A stretch of 64,000 bases of DNA from Populus alba (Eukaryota; Streptophyta; Magnoliopsida; Malpighiales; Salicaceae): positions 12,160,204 through 12,224,203 of the forward strand of contig NC_133290.1 in the NCBI RefSeq assembly GCF_005239225.2, read 5' to 3'. Below the pieces are notes generated by a model. The model worked only from the letters and a program-made list of their open reading frames with translations, was not told the origin of the DNA and did no database searches. The position numbers and the translations under genes are program-made. Positions 35,985 through 48,457 of the stretch are shown piece after piece. Numbering within the stretch: position 1 is the first letter of the stretch; each line of letters opens with the position of its first letter.

Positions 35985-36145
35985 TTAATTATTATAGATG
36001 CTCGAAACTACTTATACATCTCGATTAATTTCATGAATTCTAAAATTAATGGCCATGTAAGTCTCTAATAACAATCAGAGGACTCAAACTTATAATCATT
36101 AAAGAACAAATCCAAAACCTGATTAATTAAGGTATTTTTAGAGTT
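35985..36145 (-). mobile_element. tRNA-derived SINE, diverged
   Basis: On the minus strand: CCTTAATTAATCAGGTTTTGG, an A-box remnant; AGTTTGAGTCCTC, a B-box; then TTACATGGCCATTAATTTTA and the terminal GAGCATC. This matches the body of the 8.8 and 34.9 kb copies. Confidence 0.6.
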
Positions 36146-36433
36146 AAAAAAAAAAAACCATGTATTTTTTATTTTTATAAAGTATGGTTTTTACTTTAAT
36201 AAAAATTATACTTGAAAAAAATAAAATCAACCACGTTTCTAAGCCAAATACACATTTTCTCATCCGTCTTTGAAGAACCGTTTAACATTTTCTTCTTCAA
36301 CTTGGACGTTCTTCTCTCGTTTGCTAGCTCTTTCAGAAAATCCCTTTACAATTGATGGATCTTCTTACTACGGAAATGATATCCTGGACAAGAAAAATTA
36401 AGAAGACGAATCAATGTCTGCTATTTAATATAC

Positions 36434-36461
36434 CTGCAGCAGCAGCAGCAGCAGCAGCAGC
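36434..36461 (+). repeat. (GCA)n microsatellite
   Basis: Nine or so GCA units read as polyalanine in one frame. The surrounding 74-codon frame (36352-36576) has no other support. Confidence 0.9.
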
Positions 36462-36579
36462 TTTCTCTCAGGAGCCATGGAAAGATTTTCAAAAGATTAG
36501 GGTAATTACTGTGTGTGTGTTTCAGGCAGGGTTACCAAATCTGAAATCTGGGTTCATGATTTCGTTATATACATAAACC

Positions 36580-37825
36580 CTAATTTCCATTTTGCATTAG
36601 GATTTCCTTTTTCTTTTCCTGCCCGGAGTTAGTCGGAAAATAAGGCGGTAAAGATACACGTAGTTTTTTTCTGCAAGTACTTAATTAATCCTAAGAGGAA
36701 GTGGGATTTTTTACTAAGAACAGAGAGATAAGAATCCAAAATGTTACCAGTCCACTCCATGGAACCTAGCTGGTTGGTCATGATCTGTCAACATATCTGT
36801 GTTGTTTTCTTATCAGTTGAGATTTGAGCAGGAAGACACCCAAGTGCATGCGCACCTTGGGTTCGATTAGGCATGGGTGCGGTTTAAAGTTGACAAAAAC
36901 TTTTTCCAAATAAATAAAAAGACAATGAGTAAAAGACAGAAAAAGCTTCGGTGCACAGTTGTAAAAGCAGTCTCATACTCTCATGGGATTGTCTTTGCCG
37001 GCCCGGAGAGAAAAAAAAGCTCAAATAAAAGAATGGACCGTGTTCATCACAGCTTAAAATTAAAAAGAAAAACAAAAAAAGAAATAAAAAAAATATCACA
37101 TTAAGTTCAATTATTGATCTTGTCAATTGAGTGTGTTAGATGCTAGCTTTTGAACGGGTGAAATCATTTAAATATGTGGGATAGCTCGTCAAATTTGTGC
37201 TAACTGCTTTTCTTTCTTGAACAAGAGGCTGACTAACACACAGGGATATCCCTCCCAAAAATATTAAGTTCACTATGCCATATTCAAATTGGCATAACAA
37301 CATTAAATTAATAAACGGGGAGGTGAATTATTATAACAAAAGTTAAATAGTAGAGGGAAATAATTGTAGATCAAGAGAGTTTTTACCGTAAATTATAATA
37401 GAAGTTTCACTTTTAATTTTTTATTTTTTCACAAGTGAATAAACTTATTTTGGCTTTCTTTTACAAGGATATTCAGGTTTTTCTAATTTTCAAATACAAT
37501 CAAACAACCTTTTTAGTCTTAGAAAAGAAGGTTAGCCTTAAAAAATATCTACAAGTTTTTATATTCATGTTTTCCCAATTCATGAGAAACAAGCACCTAC
37601 GCCATTAAAGAAGTGAGCATGATGCTTTTTGGTGATCAAATCTGGTCATCCGCCGTCTAACTGGATGCACAGTCATGCCCTCTTCCCCATGGTATGGCGC
37701 ATGTTGATAGATAATAGTTAGATTGTTGTCGGTGATTAATTGTTTGTAGTTTTCTTTATTTCCTCTCTCGTAGCATTTAAAGTGCACAATTGTTCTCTTT
37801 ATTTGTTATTTGTCGAATCAAACAT
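36580..37825. other. Intergenic, no gene seen
   Basis: Mixed-composition sequence. The overlapping frames at 36877-37126 (lysine/phenylalanine-rich) mirror an A/T-rich purine-pyrimidine block and are not called. Confidence 0.4.
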
Positions 37826-37828
37826 GTT

Positions 37829-39560
37829 TGTCATACCTAGACATGGGCTAGCATGGTTGTCAAACCCAGGCACATGAGTCTGGCATGGTTGCTAGACCCA
37901 AGCGCCTTATCCTCGCAACCATGCCAGACCCATGCATCTAGGTCTGGCAACCATGTAAGCCCTGCGTGCTTGGGTCTGCCAAACTTATGTCTGGGTCAAA
38001 AAATTTAAAATTTTTCAAAATTACAATTGAACTACAAAACAAATATTGTTTCATTCAAGCAAGATTTTTCATTCATATGCAGTAGAATTTAACTATTAAT
38101 TTTTTTTGTTTGTGCAACTTATTTTATAAATTTGTTATATTCAAAGAGAAATGAAAAAAAAAATGTTGAGTTCTAAGGTGATTTATCTCAAGTCTTCAAA
38201 AATAAACTTTCCTATTTTATATGCATTGTGGATGCAAATATTAATTTTATGTTTTCATCCAAGTGTTGGATATTTTTTATAGGGTTCATGTTTTTTTAAA
38301 TTTGAGATGTTGCATGATCAAATTGTCAAAGTTTATTACAAGAAGAGTTTATTCTACATTATAACTATTAGTATATACCAAAATTTAAAATATATGATCA
38401 TAAAAGAAAACTTTTTAAACTTTTGAATTTATACATTTTGTAGGAAAAGAAAATACTATATACGTAAAAGACTTATTGTTCTTTGGACTATTCTAATTTG
38501 TGCAATTTTGTAGATCATTTCTTCACTAAAATTAGAAGTTAATAAAAATAATTGAGTGAATTTTAGAGAAGCGTGTAGTTAATGTCCTAAAATAAAAGAA
38601 AGAAATATAGAAAAGATAAAAATATATTTGGTTAAAAAGACAAAGATGAAAATACAAAATAAATATATTTTTAGAACAATCATAAGTGAATTCCTGTATT
38701 TTCAAAACAAGACGCATATGTTTGGCATGGTTACCAAACCTTAACACGTGAGTCTAGCTTTTTTCTTAACAATACATCAGAAATCCACAAGGAATTATTA
38801 GTTAGATATCATAAGATCATTCAACACATCTGCATAAGTATTTTGATCCTCAACAAAACCATTACTTTTCTTGGCTTATAAAAATTATGCAAATTCTAAG
38901 CGTCAGACCCAACGTATGTAGGTCTACAACCATTCCAGATCCAAGTGCCTTGGGTCTGGCAACCACACTAGACCCAAGCTACTTGGGTCTAGCATTCAAA
39001 AAAAGATGCATAGGTCTCACATGGTTGTCATGCTCAAGCGTTTGGTCAAAAATAAAATTAAAAAATAACAATATAAAAACGAACCAAAATCTATATTTTG
39101 AAATTTTAAAGATCAATTAACTAGTTTTATTAAACAAGAGAATGAAATAAATTATAATTAATGCTCTCAAGATCGCTTTTTGTTATTTAAGCATAGTTAT
39201 CAAACACAAAAGCATGTGTCTGACATGGTTGTCATGCCCAGGCATTAGGTCTGACAAGTTTGTCAGGCCAGGGGCAAATGGGCCTGGCATGAGTGTCAGG
39301 CCCAAGAGCATGGGTATCACATGGGTGCCAGACCCAGGAGCTTGGGCTAGCATAGTTGCCAAACCCAAAATGTGTGGGTTTGGCATTTCTATCATACCCA
39401 AGGTATTTGGGTTTGGCATGGTTGGGTCTGGCATGTTTAACACGTCGAAGCATCTTGGTCTGACATTGTTGTAAGGTCCAAGAGCATGGGTCTAGCATGC
39501 TATCAGATTCCAGACACTTAGTTCAACATGGTTGTCAGACCTAAAACGCATGGGTCTAGT
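37829..39560. repeat. Palindromic minisatellite blocks (GGGTCTGGCATGGTTG type)
   Basis: Three clusters (37829-37990, 38895-39025 and 39190-39560), with a stray unit at about 38715-38755, consist of units of about 30-35 bases. Each combines TGGGTCTGGCATGGTTG with its near reverse complement CAACCATGCCAGACCC. Because each unit reads similarly on both strands and its length is close to a multiple of three, the longest cluster produces three overlapping 86-88-codon frames on the two strands. These are artefacts of the repeat. Confidence 0.75.
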
Positions 39561-39599
39561 ATTGTTGCCAAGTCTAGGAATATGAGCCCATTTGGCATG

Positions 39600-41131
39600 T
39601 CAAAGTTGTTGGTTGCTAGGAATGCATAAGGTTTAATTTTATTTGTTCCTTAAAATCCATAATTGTTTGAAATTAAGCATTGAACTTAGATTTTATCATT
39701 TGATTTCGTAAATTTCAATCAAATTTGGTCCTTAAATTTTCTATTTTGTCAATTATGTTTTATTTTCACATTGAAATATATCTATATTAGCCAAACCCAA
39801 GGCGTTTGGGTCTGTGCTTAGGTCTAGCAAAGAGTTAAGTGGAGGTTTAAAATTAACTCACTTGATTAGGTTTAATAACACTATTACAATGATGGATTTT
39901 GCTTTTAATAGTGGGGTAGAAGAATCTTTAATGAAGTGTCGACTACCTGACTCAGCAATTTTGTGCTTTTGGAAGCAATAACAATGATTGTGTTTTTTCT
40001 AGTTGAATTTTTTTTTCTTGAACGAAAGAAATGAAAGGCAAAGATATTTCCAGTGGAGTCACTAGGAATTTATAAACATAAATTTAAGTATATGAAATTA
40101 AGCAAACACAAATATACAAATATTAATTTTATTAAAATATACAATTGTATACAATTTTTATTTAAAATATTTTATAAAATAATAAACAATCATATAATAT
40201 TTTTTTTTAATTTGATTTAAGATGACTTGATTTATTTATGAAATCAAGCCTAGAGCAAAATTTAATGATTTGACAAGTTAAAAAGTTCATTTGATTTGTC
40301 TTCAAATATTATTCACATACTCTTATAAAGTATTTAAACTTTAATCCAACAAAATTTTGTTTCTTAAAGTCTCCAAACAAAGCTTTGTTCTTTATAGTTT
40401 TCAAGCATGGATCATGGAAGCTTGAGAGCTTTTAAAAAAGCCAGTTTACTTGAAAAGCTTGTCTTGAAAAAAAAATTGCATTTCCAAAATTTCTCCAATA
40501 TATGCAAGAAGAATTCTCTTCTTTTTTTATGTCCAGGGTCAAGCTCTTATTTCAGGTCTTTTGCAAATATTACATGATAATATTTTATTAATTAATTTTT
40601 ATTTATAAAATCTTATATTTATGATAAGATAATTCTAAATATCTCTTCTCATACATCAATTTTTCATTGACCAAGAAATATGTAAAAACCATTTATTTTC
40701 CATGTCATTTATTTAAATTCTAATTTATTTTTTATGTAAAAATAACACAAATTTTGATTGGTTGAAAAAACAAATTTTTCTACACCCCAAAATAACTGTT
40801 TGCCTTGTATCTGAGAGGGTAGACTAATTATTGCCAATAACAAAGCTGTTGCTTCCATGGTATCTTATGAACACTACTGAGTTCAAAATTGTGAAAGGCA
40901 ACAAAATATTATAGGCGGTCATAGCCCCCTGTAGTTGTAAAATGCAGTAGACGGTAAATCAACTAATAAATTGGAATATAATCACTACATATGTACAGGG
41001 ACACCCTAAAAAGGGAGGGGAAAAAAGAGAGAAGAAAGGCACAAAAGAGAACTCCAGCACCAGTTATTCACAATAGATAACTTAAAATGGCAAGTTCAAG
41101 CATGAACTAGAAGCACAAAGGCGTAAAACCA
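39600..41131. other. Intergenic, AT-rich; 3' flank of the membrane-protein gene
   Basis: No gene is supported. The last ~300 bases before 41131 probably contain the 3' untranslated region of the minus-strand membrane-protein gene. Confidence 0.4.
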
Positions 41132-44100
41132 TTAGACATTGACATACCCATCAACCGTCTGCCTCACTCTCAGTGTTAGATATATCAATATCAACGTACC
41201 CAAACTTGACCTGGATTAAAGAAAAGAAGCAAGAAAAAAAAAGATGGTTAGTCCACGATTGAAAATTAAAGGAAAATTTCAGTTCCTGTTTTATGAACAT
41301 TACTAAGAAAGGGAAGAGAGAGAGAGAGGTGTTCGTGGAGAGGAGAGATGGATGGCAGCTCCCCTGATATAGACATGAACAGCTTCTGTGCTTCCCTGTT
41401 ACTGTACATCCGGTCTAGGCTACCAGCCAACTAGGTAGATCGCTAACCCAACTTTATTCATCGATACGAAATATGCAGAGAGAGATGTGAAAGTGCATAC
41501 TATGCATGAATGGTCATGTCGATCAAATATGAGGTGGAAAGGGCATAAAATCTGCAAGTCTTGTAGGATTTGATGGATTTATAATATCAATAGCCAAGCA
41601 TGATAAGATTTGTTTTTTTATGAATTTTGCATTAAGGGGTTGAGAAAGACGAGAGAATTGAAGACTGGAGGTTTTTTTTTTTTTTTTTTTTTTGGGAAAA
41701 CTAGCACAGTGCCTCGATTTTTTGGGTGAAATAGCATGGTAAGAAACTTTATTCGGGGATATAACACAATTCATTGGGCTGCGGCACGACCAAATTTAAA
41801 TTTTAAAGGCTACGGCAGTGTCATTGCCACATCCTTTAAATTTAAAAAATAAATTGTCCTTTACATTAATAAAGATGGCTGTCCCATGCACTTCACAAAA
41901 GCTATTTTATTTTGTTTGTTGCCTCGACCATGTGAACAGAAAGAAATATCATTTTGTGAAGTGCATGGGACAATCATTTTGTAAAGTGCATAACCAAAAT
42001 GATAAATTTCATTGTTGAAGTGCATGGAAAAATCATTTGTTCCCACTTCACAAATTAGAAATCACAGATTCCCATGCATAACCAAAATGATATTTCATTG
42101 TATTCACATTGTCCAAGCAAGAAACAAAATAAAATAGCATTTGTGAAATGCATAGGAAAAACATATTTATTAATGCAAAGTATAATTTTTTAAAAAAATA
42201 ATAATAATAAGTTCAAATGCACGAGAATGACAGCAACTTTCTTTCAAATTTAAAGCATTTAAAATTTAAATTGGTCGCAATGACTAAAAGTGTTATTTCC
42301 CCAAATAAGTTTCCTATTGTGCTATTTCCCCAAAAACATTTGGGCACTGTGCTACTTTTCAAAAAAAAAAAACTCGGAAGACTGGAGCAAAACATGATTT
42401 TTTCTGCTTTTTGAAGTTAAAATGGACGACTTTACAGTTATAAAATGCTGTTATTGCCATTCAGAATGAAATGTTGTTACACATAGTATAGTGGTGCAAT
42501 GAAATAAAGGATAAGACCATTTTTTTGTTAAGCCATCGTATAATGTACCGACCATTATTTAAAACCATGGTAATCAATGGTCAATGGCAAACAATCTTCA
42601 GGTCACAAGCTTTTCAATTCTTGATGATTGATGACCCTACATTGGACAAGTGATATTGCAGTCTAATTTTATCCTTAAACAAGCTTGTCTCCATAAGTCC
42701 AATTAGGATTGCAGCCCTACTTTCATGTACATTTCCACAGAAGTATCCATCTTAAACATAAAAATGAGTTACTAATTGTAGAACATGATCAGTGCAAAAT
42801 GAGTTTGAAGATAATTACTGTCTATCACATTTTCAGTCCATGACCTTACTAGATGCATGTTGGCAATACATATACAACTATGGGAGGCACCGGAAAACTT
42901 AATAGAATTAATGAAGCACTGAGGTGGAGCAAAGTAAAAGCAACAACTAAAACTTTGCTGTAGAATTAGCTTTTGAATTTAGAGCTTACATGATTGAGAA
43001 TAGGAGAACAATTTTTCTTGAATCAAATGAGGATGCACGCTTATATCTTCTCCATCTGTTGTTTGGTGTATCATGAACTCTCTCAGTGAATGACTTGTCT
43101 GTTAAACGAAAGGAATTATCAACACAAAGTAGATTCTCATTTATTGTTGCAAGCATATTCTGCTGGATTGATACTAAATATGAAAAGAGGCGTATGCAAA
43201 ATCATGGGGACAAGATGCCAGGAGCAGGAGTAGGTGTGATAAACAATTTGCATCTCTTAAAAGAATAACACGACAACAAAGTGTCAATCCCATACTAGTT
43301 GGGACATCTCTTTAAGAGAATGATGGTAACAAATCATGTGAATAGCAGGTCAGGAAGCTAGCAGTCTTTGATTAGACCATCATGAACATATCCAATTGGA
43401 TTAGATGAACAGCAGTGATGTAATGGAATATGCTTACATGCCTTTAGAAATTAACTTCAGCAATGATGATCCATGATTTGTAAAAAGTTGCATGAATCTC
43501 CCACAAGTTTTCAGGTTTGCCTGTCTCTGCACCACTCCCTGCATGATGATGTAAGCAAACAAATACCAAAATTAGAGGAAGACTGACAAATCTCACATTG
43601 AGGCTAAACAAGCAAGCACTTGAAATAAAACAAAACATTGCAGACCATCCATGGAACTTACAGTTAATGGATCTTTGTTTTCTATACTTCCAACAGTTAT
43701 ACCACCAGATTTGGGCTTTGCAATAGTTTCCATCTCAATATCTATATCCACAACGCATGGTGAATAAGAATCTTCACTTTCCATCTGTAAACCAATGAAG
43801 TTATGGCAACTGAATTGAGCATCTGAGCACATCTGCTTCTTCGGTGGTAAAGGAACCTCTACAAAGCTTAGAAAGGCTAGCTGAGATGTAAATTGTGAAG
43901 TGGTCTTGCTTTCCTCGGACAACATCGAAAAATCAAGGACATCTTGACCCTAAACAAAGATGAAAAAAATTCAAAAGATATGCACAATTTTAATCATATA
44001 TGGCTGCTAAATGACCATTATTGACCATCTCATGAAAAAGAAATGAAAGTTTCAATAGGCACAAGGTTCTTCATGAAAGAGTGAAAAGGGAGTGCTAACT

Positions 44101-45824
44101 CAAGCAGTTAAGGTTAGGATCACAGTATTCTTGTGTACAGAATACTTCGATTTGGAAATGACAAACATGAGTCACTATTAGCAAAAAATTGTGTAAATAT
44201 TGTCTTCAAATTCCTTATTGGCCTAGTGTAAGATTTTGCAAGACCATATATATCATGTACAGGCCTCTTCATCAATTAGTTTAAAATACCGAAGATTGCA
44301 ATCTAAACAAACTAAATTAGACAAATGTATGCCATATCGTTTATACATATGATGATCCTGATCATCTTCATAGTATTCATTGGTTAAAATCTAACAGGAC
44401 TTACAGTCTAAAGAACAAAACTGTCTCGGAGGAATCACCCTCTGAGACAAAGATCTAAGGATTAGGAATCGTACAATATAATATGTAGGGAGTCTAGCCT
44501 CAATCAAGTCTTCATCCAACAACAGAATAGAACAAACAGTAAGTACCATTCAGTTGTCTTGATCCATTGATAAGATTAAGATCTATTCATTTATGAACAT
44601 GGATCAATGTTTCCTTGATTCTTCCTATTATAGAATTTCTAGATTCACCCTATTGTGCAGTATATGGATTGCAATCATTGGACTCTTTGTCTGCATATCT
44701 GTATGTACATATTTCAACCAACCTGCCAAATAGACACTGCACTGCAGAATGCTAGATCATTTTCTATAACGGACTATTCTAAGTAATGTTGGAAAGATCA
44801 CCAAGGAATCACACAAGCATTGTTCCAACAGCATAGATATGAATTTGCCTATAAAATGCAAATATACAAAGAAAAGTATATCCAGTCCCCTAGCATCAAC
44901 TACTCAGCATTAGAACAACGTTTTAGAAAGATTACTATAATGGCATGATTTTTCTGCCATCAATGACATTCTACCATTATTAGGAAAGAAAATATGTTGG
45001 CTAGAGCAAATCGAAGCAACATTTCACCGCTTGGCCATCCTATTGAACATCAATTGTTATCTTGTCAGAAGTTTTGAATTAGTTAGCACTAGAGGTGGAT
45101 TTCTGAGCACAAGGATTGATGATCAGCAGGGAACACTGATTGATCATAGTAGAGCTCCTATTGGCAAACCATCATAGACAAAAATGGCTTAAGAGGCCAG
45201 ACAATACTAATTACTATCTTAGCAAAGACGAGCTTACATGTGAATTGCGAAAGGCACATTTTTCTTCAACCGGAAACGACGCCTCATCAATGATTATAGG
45301 CAAAGCATCTAATATTCCAACACCAAAAAAAAAAAAAGCTTCCATTAGCTTGCTACATGTATTTAAAGCAATTAATCACGTAATAGCTCAGTAAAAACAC
45401 CATTACCTAAAGAACAATGCTGGTTGACCTCGTCAAAACTCGGATTTAGTGACTGGAAATACGAGTCTCCAGCAGGCAAATCGCAACTTCCATCAAAATT
45501 CGCAGCTGGAAAGTACTCGCTTTCCTTCATGAGACAAAAAAAAATAAAAAAACAAATTAACTAACGTTAGGGAAGATCTGCTTGGTTACTGAGAAAAAAA
45601 AATAAGAAAAAAAGGTAAAGATAAATTAAAAGAAGTAGAAACCAGCAAAATAAAACAAAATAAAAAAATAAGAGCGTGATTAACTAGCTAGAACTAAAAT
45701 GTAGCAAAAAGGGAAGCTGTAGCAGCCAAGTTGTTAACAAAAAAAACATAGAAAATGGAGCTTGAAGCAGAAAATGAAGCGAGGAGATCTAAATTCTGAC
45801 CTTGGTGAAGGAATCAGTAGCCAT
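41132..45824 (-). CDS. Plant single-pass membrane protein of unknown function, 7 exons, 261 aa
   Basis: Minus-strand exons are 45824-45801, 45524-45407, 45308-45238, 43949-43662, 43538-43442, 43098-42990 and 41210-41132. They sum to 786 bases including the stop. All junctions are GT-AG except the donor after 43442, which must be GC (AAAG|GCATGT) to stay in frame. The long N-terminal part is polar and acidic (SYFQSLNPSFDEVNQ, DVLDFSMLSEESKTTSQF) and cysteine-poor. Then comes VQRQANLKTCGRFMQLF, a basic stretch NNRWRRYKRASSFDSRK, and a hydrophobic segment IVLLFSIMSSLGTLILIYLT ending in LRVRQTVDGYVNV. This suggests an N-in, C-terminally anchored single-span protein, probably of the endomembrane system. 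I recognise the NNRWR(K/R)YKRA-(S/A)SFDSRK block as conserved in plant proteins of unknown function but cannot name it. The GA-rich plus strand at 45930-45975 is its CT-rich 5' leader. Confidence 0.85.
41671..42376. mobile_element. Fold-back MULE-like element, 706 bp, in an intron
   Basis: The 11-bp direct repeat GAAGACTGGAG lies at 41660-41670 and 42377-42387. Inside it the whole element reads as one long inverted repeat. The left end (T run, then GGGAAAACTAGCACAGTGCC, GTGAAATAGCA) mirrors the right end (A run, GTAGCACAGTGCCC, GGGGAAATAGCACAATAGG in reverse complement). The match continues inward through ACCAAATTTAAATTTTAAA, the block ATTAATAAAGATGGCTGTCC and GCTATTTTATTTTGTTTGTT. A 9-11-bp duplication with very long terminal repeats is characteristic of Mutator-like elements. 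It encodes nothing and sits in the last intron of the membrane-protein gene. Confidence 0.85.
43437..43442 (-). promoter_or_regulatory. GC splice donor with competing GT donor 4 nt downstream
   Basis: The exon ends at 43442 and the intron begins GCATGTAAGC. Use of the GC donor gives ...LISKDKSFTERVHD. Use of the GT four bases later gives a TGA six codons on (ATA CAA GTC ATT CAC TGA). Confidence 0.75.
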
Positions 45825-48150
45825 TGCAGTTTGCAGAGAGGGAGATATTCCAGAGAAAAGGCAACTTCACATGTGTGCGTGAAATAAATATACTAAACAG
45901 ATAGGAAGGAGCGAGAAGTATAGATTAGAGCAGTTACATTGAGAGAAGAGAAGAGAAGAGGAGCGGAGAGGAGACTCTCTTTATGTGGCAGTGGCACGGG
46001 TTTCTGCAGATAAAAATGAAGAGACAGAAAAGACTCAGTTACTGGTGTCTACTGATGACATCTTTAAAGAGGAAGACAAATAAAGCTTCTTTTTTTTCCT
46101 TATATGACTATATTGCCCCTTCAAAGTCTTTTTATTACTATTATGATTGTTTTCTTTTTATCTTAATATACGGATACAATAAATATATATATATATATAT
46201 AGCACTGTTGCGAAAATCAATAAAAAGTATATTTTTTTCTATTAAACGGTGTTTGTATGTACTGTAAGGTTGATTTTTAAAGTATACTTTTAATATTAAT
46301 ATATCAAAATTATTTAAAAATATTAAAAAAATTAATTTGAAACTAAAAAATTTTATAAAATTTTAAAAATTAGACCACTAAACAAACAAAACGAAAACCA
46401 AATATTCAAGTTTTTTAAAATCAATTAAATTTTTCAATTTCATGGAATTATAAGTTGGTCCATTCAACTTCTCTCTCTGGAGTCTCAACTTAAGATAGAT
46501 TGATTTTCTTCTAAGTGTTTTGGACAATAATAGAGGTTGTTTTTTTAATGTGTATTTTATTTAGAAATATATTAAAATAATTTTTATTTTATTTTTAAAA
46601 TTTTATTTTTGATATCATCACATTAAAATAGTTTAAATATATACAAAAAATTATTTTAAAACAAAAAAATAAATTTATAAAATTATGGTTCAACCAGAAC
46701 ACCAGCTTCCTAGATTTTATAGCGTAGGAAAAAAAAGGCATCATATGGACTAACATATGAAGACAAATTAAAACAGCATAAACAATTCGAAACCAATCCA
46801 TATCCCCCGTGATTTGATATATCATTGTTTTTTTCTGTCCGCAATTTTCATTTGCCGGCCTTAATATTCATAGGGGGCTATTTTTTACTTATTATTTTTT
46901 CTTTAAATATAATATAATGTAAATTGTTAAAAAGAATTTTCCATGTCCTGTAATCTCATAGTTGCAATTACTATTGTAAAAACTCGGCCTAATCTAATCT
47001 AGGGTAATTAAAAATGCTTGTTGGTTTAAAATCTAATCCAAGTAAGATTTCAAAATAAATAAAGTAAAAATAGACATGAATAAATCTGGTTAACTCAATA
47101 AATCAACTCATGATCCAATTAAAATTTAATTTGATTTTTTATAAAAAATTTTAAAACAATATTATTTTAGCTTTAAAAAAAATCTGTACACAACATTTTT
47201 TTAAACAAACTTATATGAACATGCTCAATCTATGACTTGAAACTTGAGCTGAATCAAGTTTAATAATTTTGGTTTCAAGAATCATTATACTGTTATATGG
47301 TACAGAATTATATAAATATATCTTAAGTTTCATCTAATGATTTAAATTATTATATTGAATTGTTTTTTACATAATATTAGAGTTTTGTTGACTAGGTAGT
47401 TATGAATTTAAATTTTATTATCTTATTTTATTTGATGAAATACTAAGTATAAAATAGTATAAACATATATAAAATTCAAACCTAAAATTTTTTTAAAAAA
47501 TAAATATATTATAAAATTATATAAATTATATGCGAAGCTTACGTAACCCCTTAAACTTTCACGCCATATATGAACGCTGTGGTATTGCCTGTTGGAGGTG
47601 AAAAAAGTACCTAGTATCCTATGAACTTCAGCAAACATCGACATCATCATACAGTTAGCGGCCATTATTATCCGTTATTGTAGCACCTTTTGGTAATTCA
47701 CTTCTTCAACAACCTTTACTACATTGTATTTTTATTTTTATTTTTTCACCATTTTTTTATTTCTTAATAAAATTTTCTCTGTTTTTTCATATCTCATTCT
47801 AATATCATGATATCAATAAACAATAATAAGTTTTTTTTTCTAATTCGAAGAAAAGGCAATTATTTTCCCACGATATAACATGTTCTTGCTGTGAAATTCT
47901 AAGAAAATCCTTAGCATTCTCAAAACGAAATAGCTACTTTTAGTTCCCAAAGGACTTAAAATGACAAATAAGTCATGTTATAGTTTATGATGTTAAAAAT
48001 ATGATTTACCACGAAATAATAACAATGATAATTGATTTAAATAATTTTGCGATCTTGAATTTAAATTTTTTTATAAAATATATAATTATTAAGAGAATTT
48101 TACTTTTTAATTAGCCGATATAGATTCATCAAATTAGTCGAGATGGAGTT
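45825..48150. other. Upstream DNA of the membrane-protein gene and AT-rich intergenic
   Basis: The GAGAA-rich stretch at 45930-45975 is the presumed 5' leader of the minus-strand gene. An (AT)n run lies at 46183-46200. Pieces of the hAT-like MITE core occur at about 46270-46400 and 46540-46690. No other gene is seen. Confidence 0.45.
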
Positions 48151-48154
48151 GATT

Positions 48155-48400
48155 TTAGATTCGGTCTTTCTTGTCCCAACAAACAACACAAGGGGCAGCA
48201 TCCATCAAGCCAGCAACCCTCGGAAGAGGCATGCCAAACGTACTTGAGAAAATAAGTAAAATTGTTGGGTTGTCAGGCTGCATTCGGACCAACTCGCATT
48301 CGTAGCCATTACAATACCGAACCTCCCACAGCACTCCTGCTGGCATGCGGCCTACATTTAAATCTCTACCGACATTGGACCGCTTCCTCTCCTCAAATAA
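48155..48400 (-). other. G+C-richer coding-like island, unassigned
   Basis: On the minus strand an open frame from 48346 reads MPAGVLWEVRYCNGYECELV ... SSTFGMPLPRVAGLMDAAPC and ends after 63 codons. Composition differs from the A/T-rich flanks. I do not recognise it. It may be a leftover exon or part of a transposon. Confidence 0.3.
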
Positions 48401-48457
48401 AGAAGAACATATTTTATTGCACCACTTACCATATAAATATAAATATTATATGTTTAT

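Noticed and set aside
36352..36576. 74-codon frame with polyalanine
   Set aside because: The alanines come from a GCA microsatellite. No splice partners or conserved segments were found.
39183..39498. Three overlapping 86-88-codon frames on both strands with repeated Pro/Gly/Leu
   Set aside because: They arise from the palindromic minisatellite, whose unit length keeps several frames open.
37829..39560. Regularly spaced palindromic repeats reminiscent of a CRISPR array
   Set aside because: The units are imperfect, there are no unique spacers of constant length, and the genome is clearly a plant nuclear genome.
43942..43949. Alternative acceptor (AAG|ATGTCC) for exon 4 of the membrane-protein gene
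   Set aside because: It would keep frame without the 71-bp exon, but the upstream TTTAG acceptor is closer to the pyrimidine tract and matches phase once that exon is included.
45140..45394. 84-codon plus-strand frame
   Set aside because: It lies across an intron and a small exon of the minus-strand membrane-protein gene, which explains its composition better.
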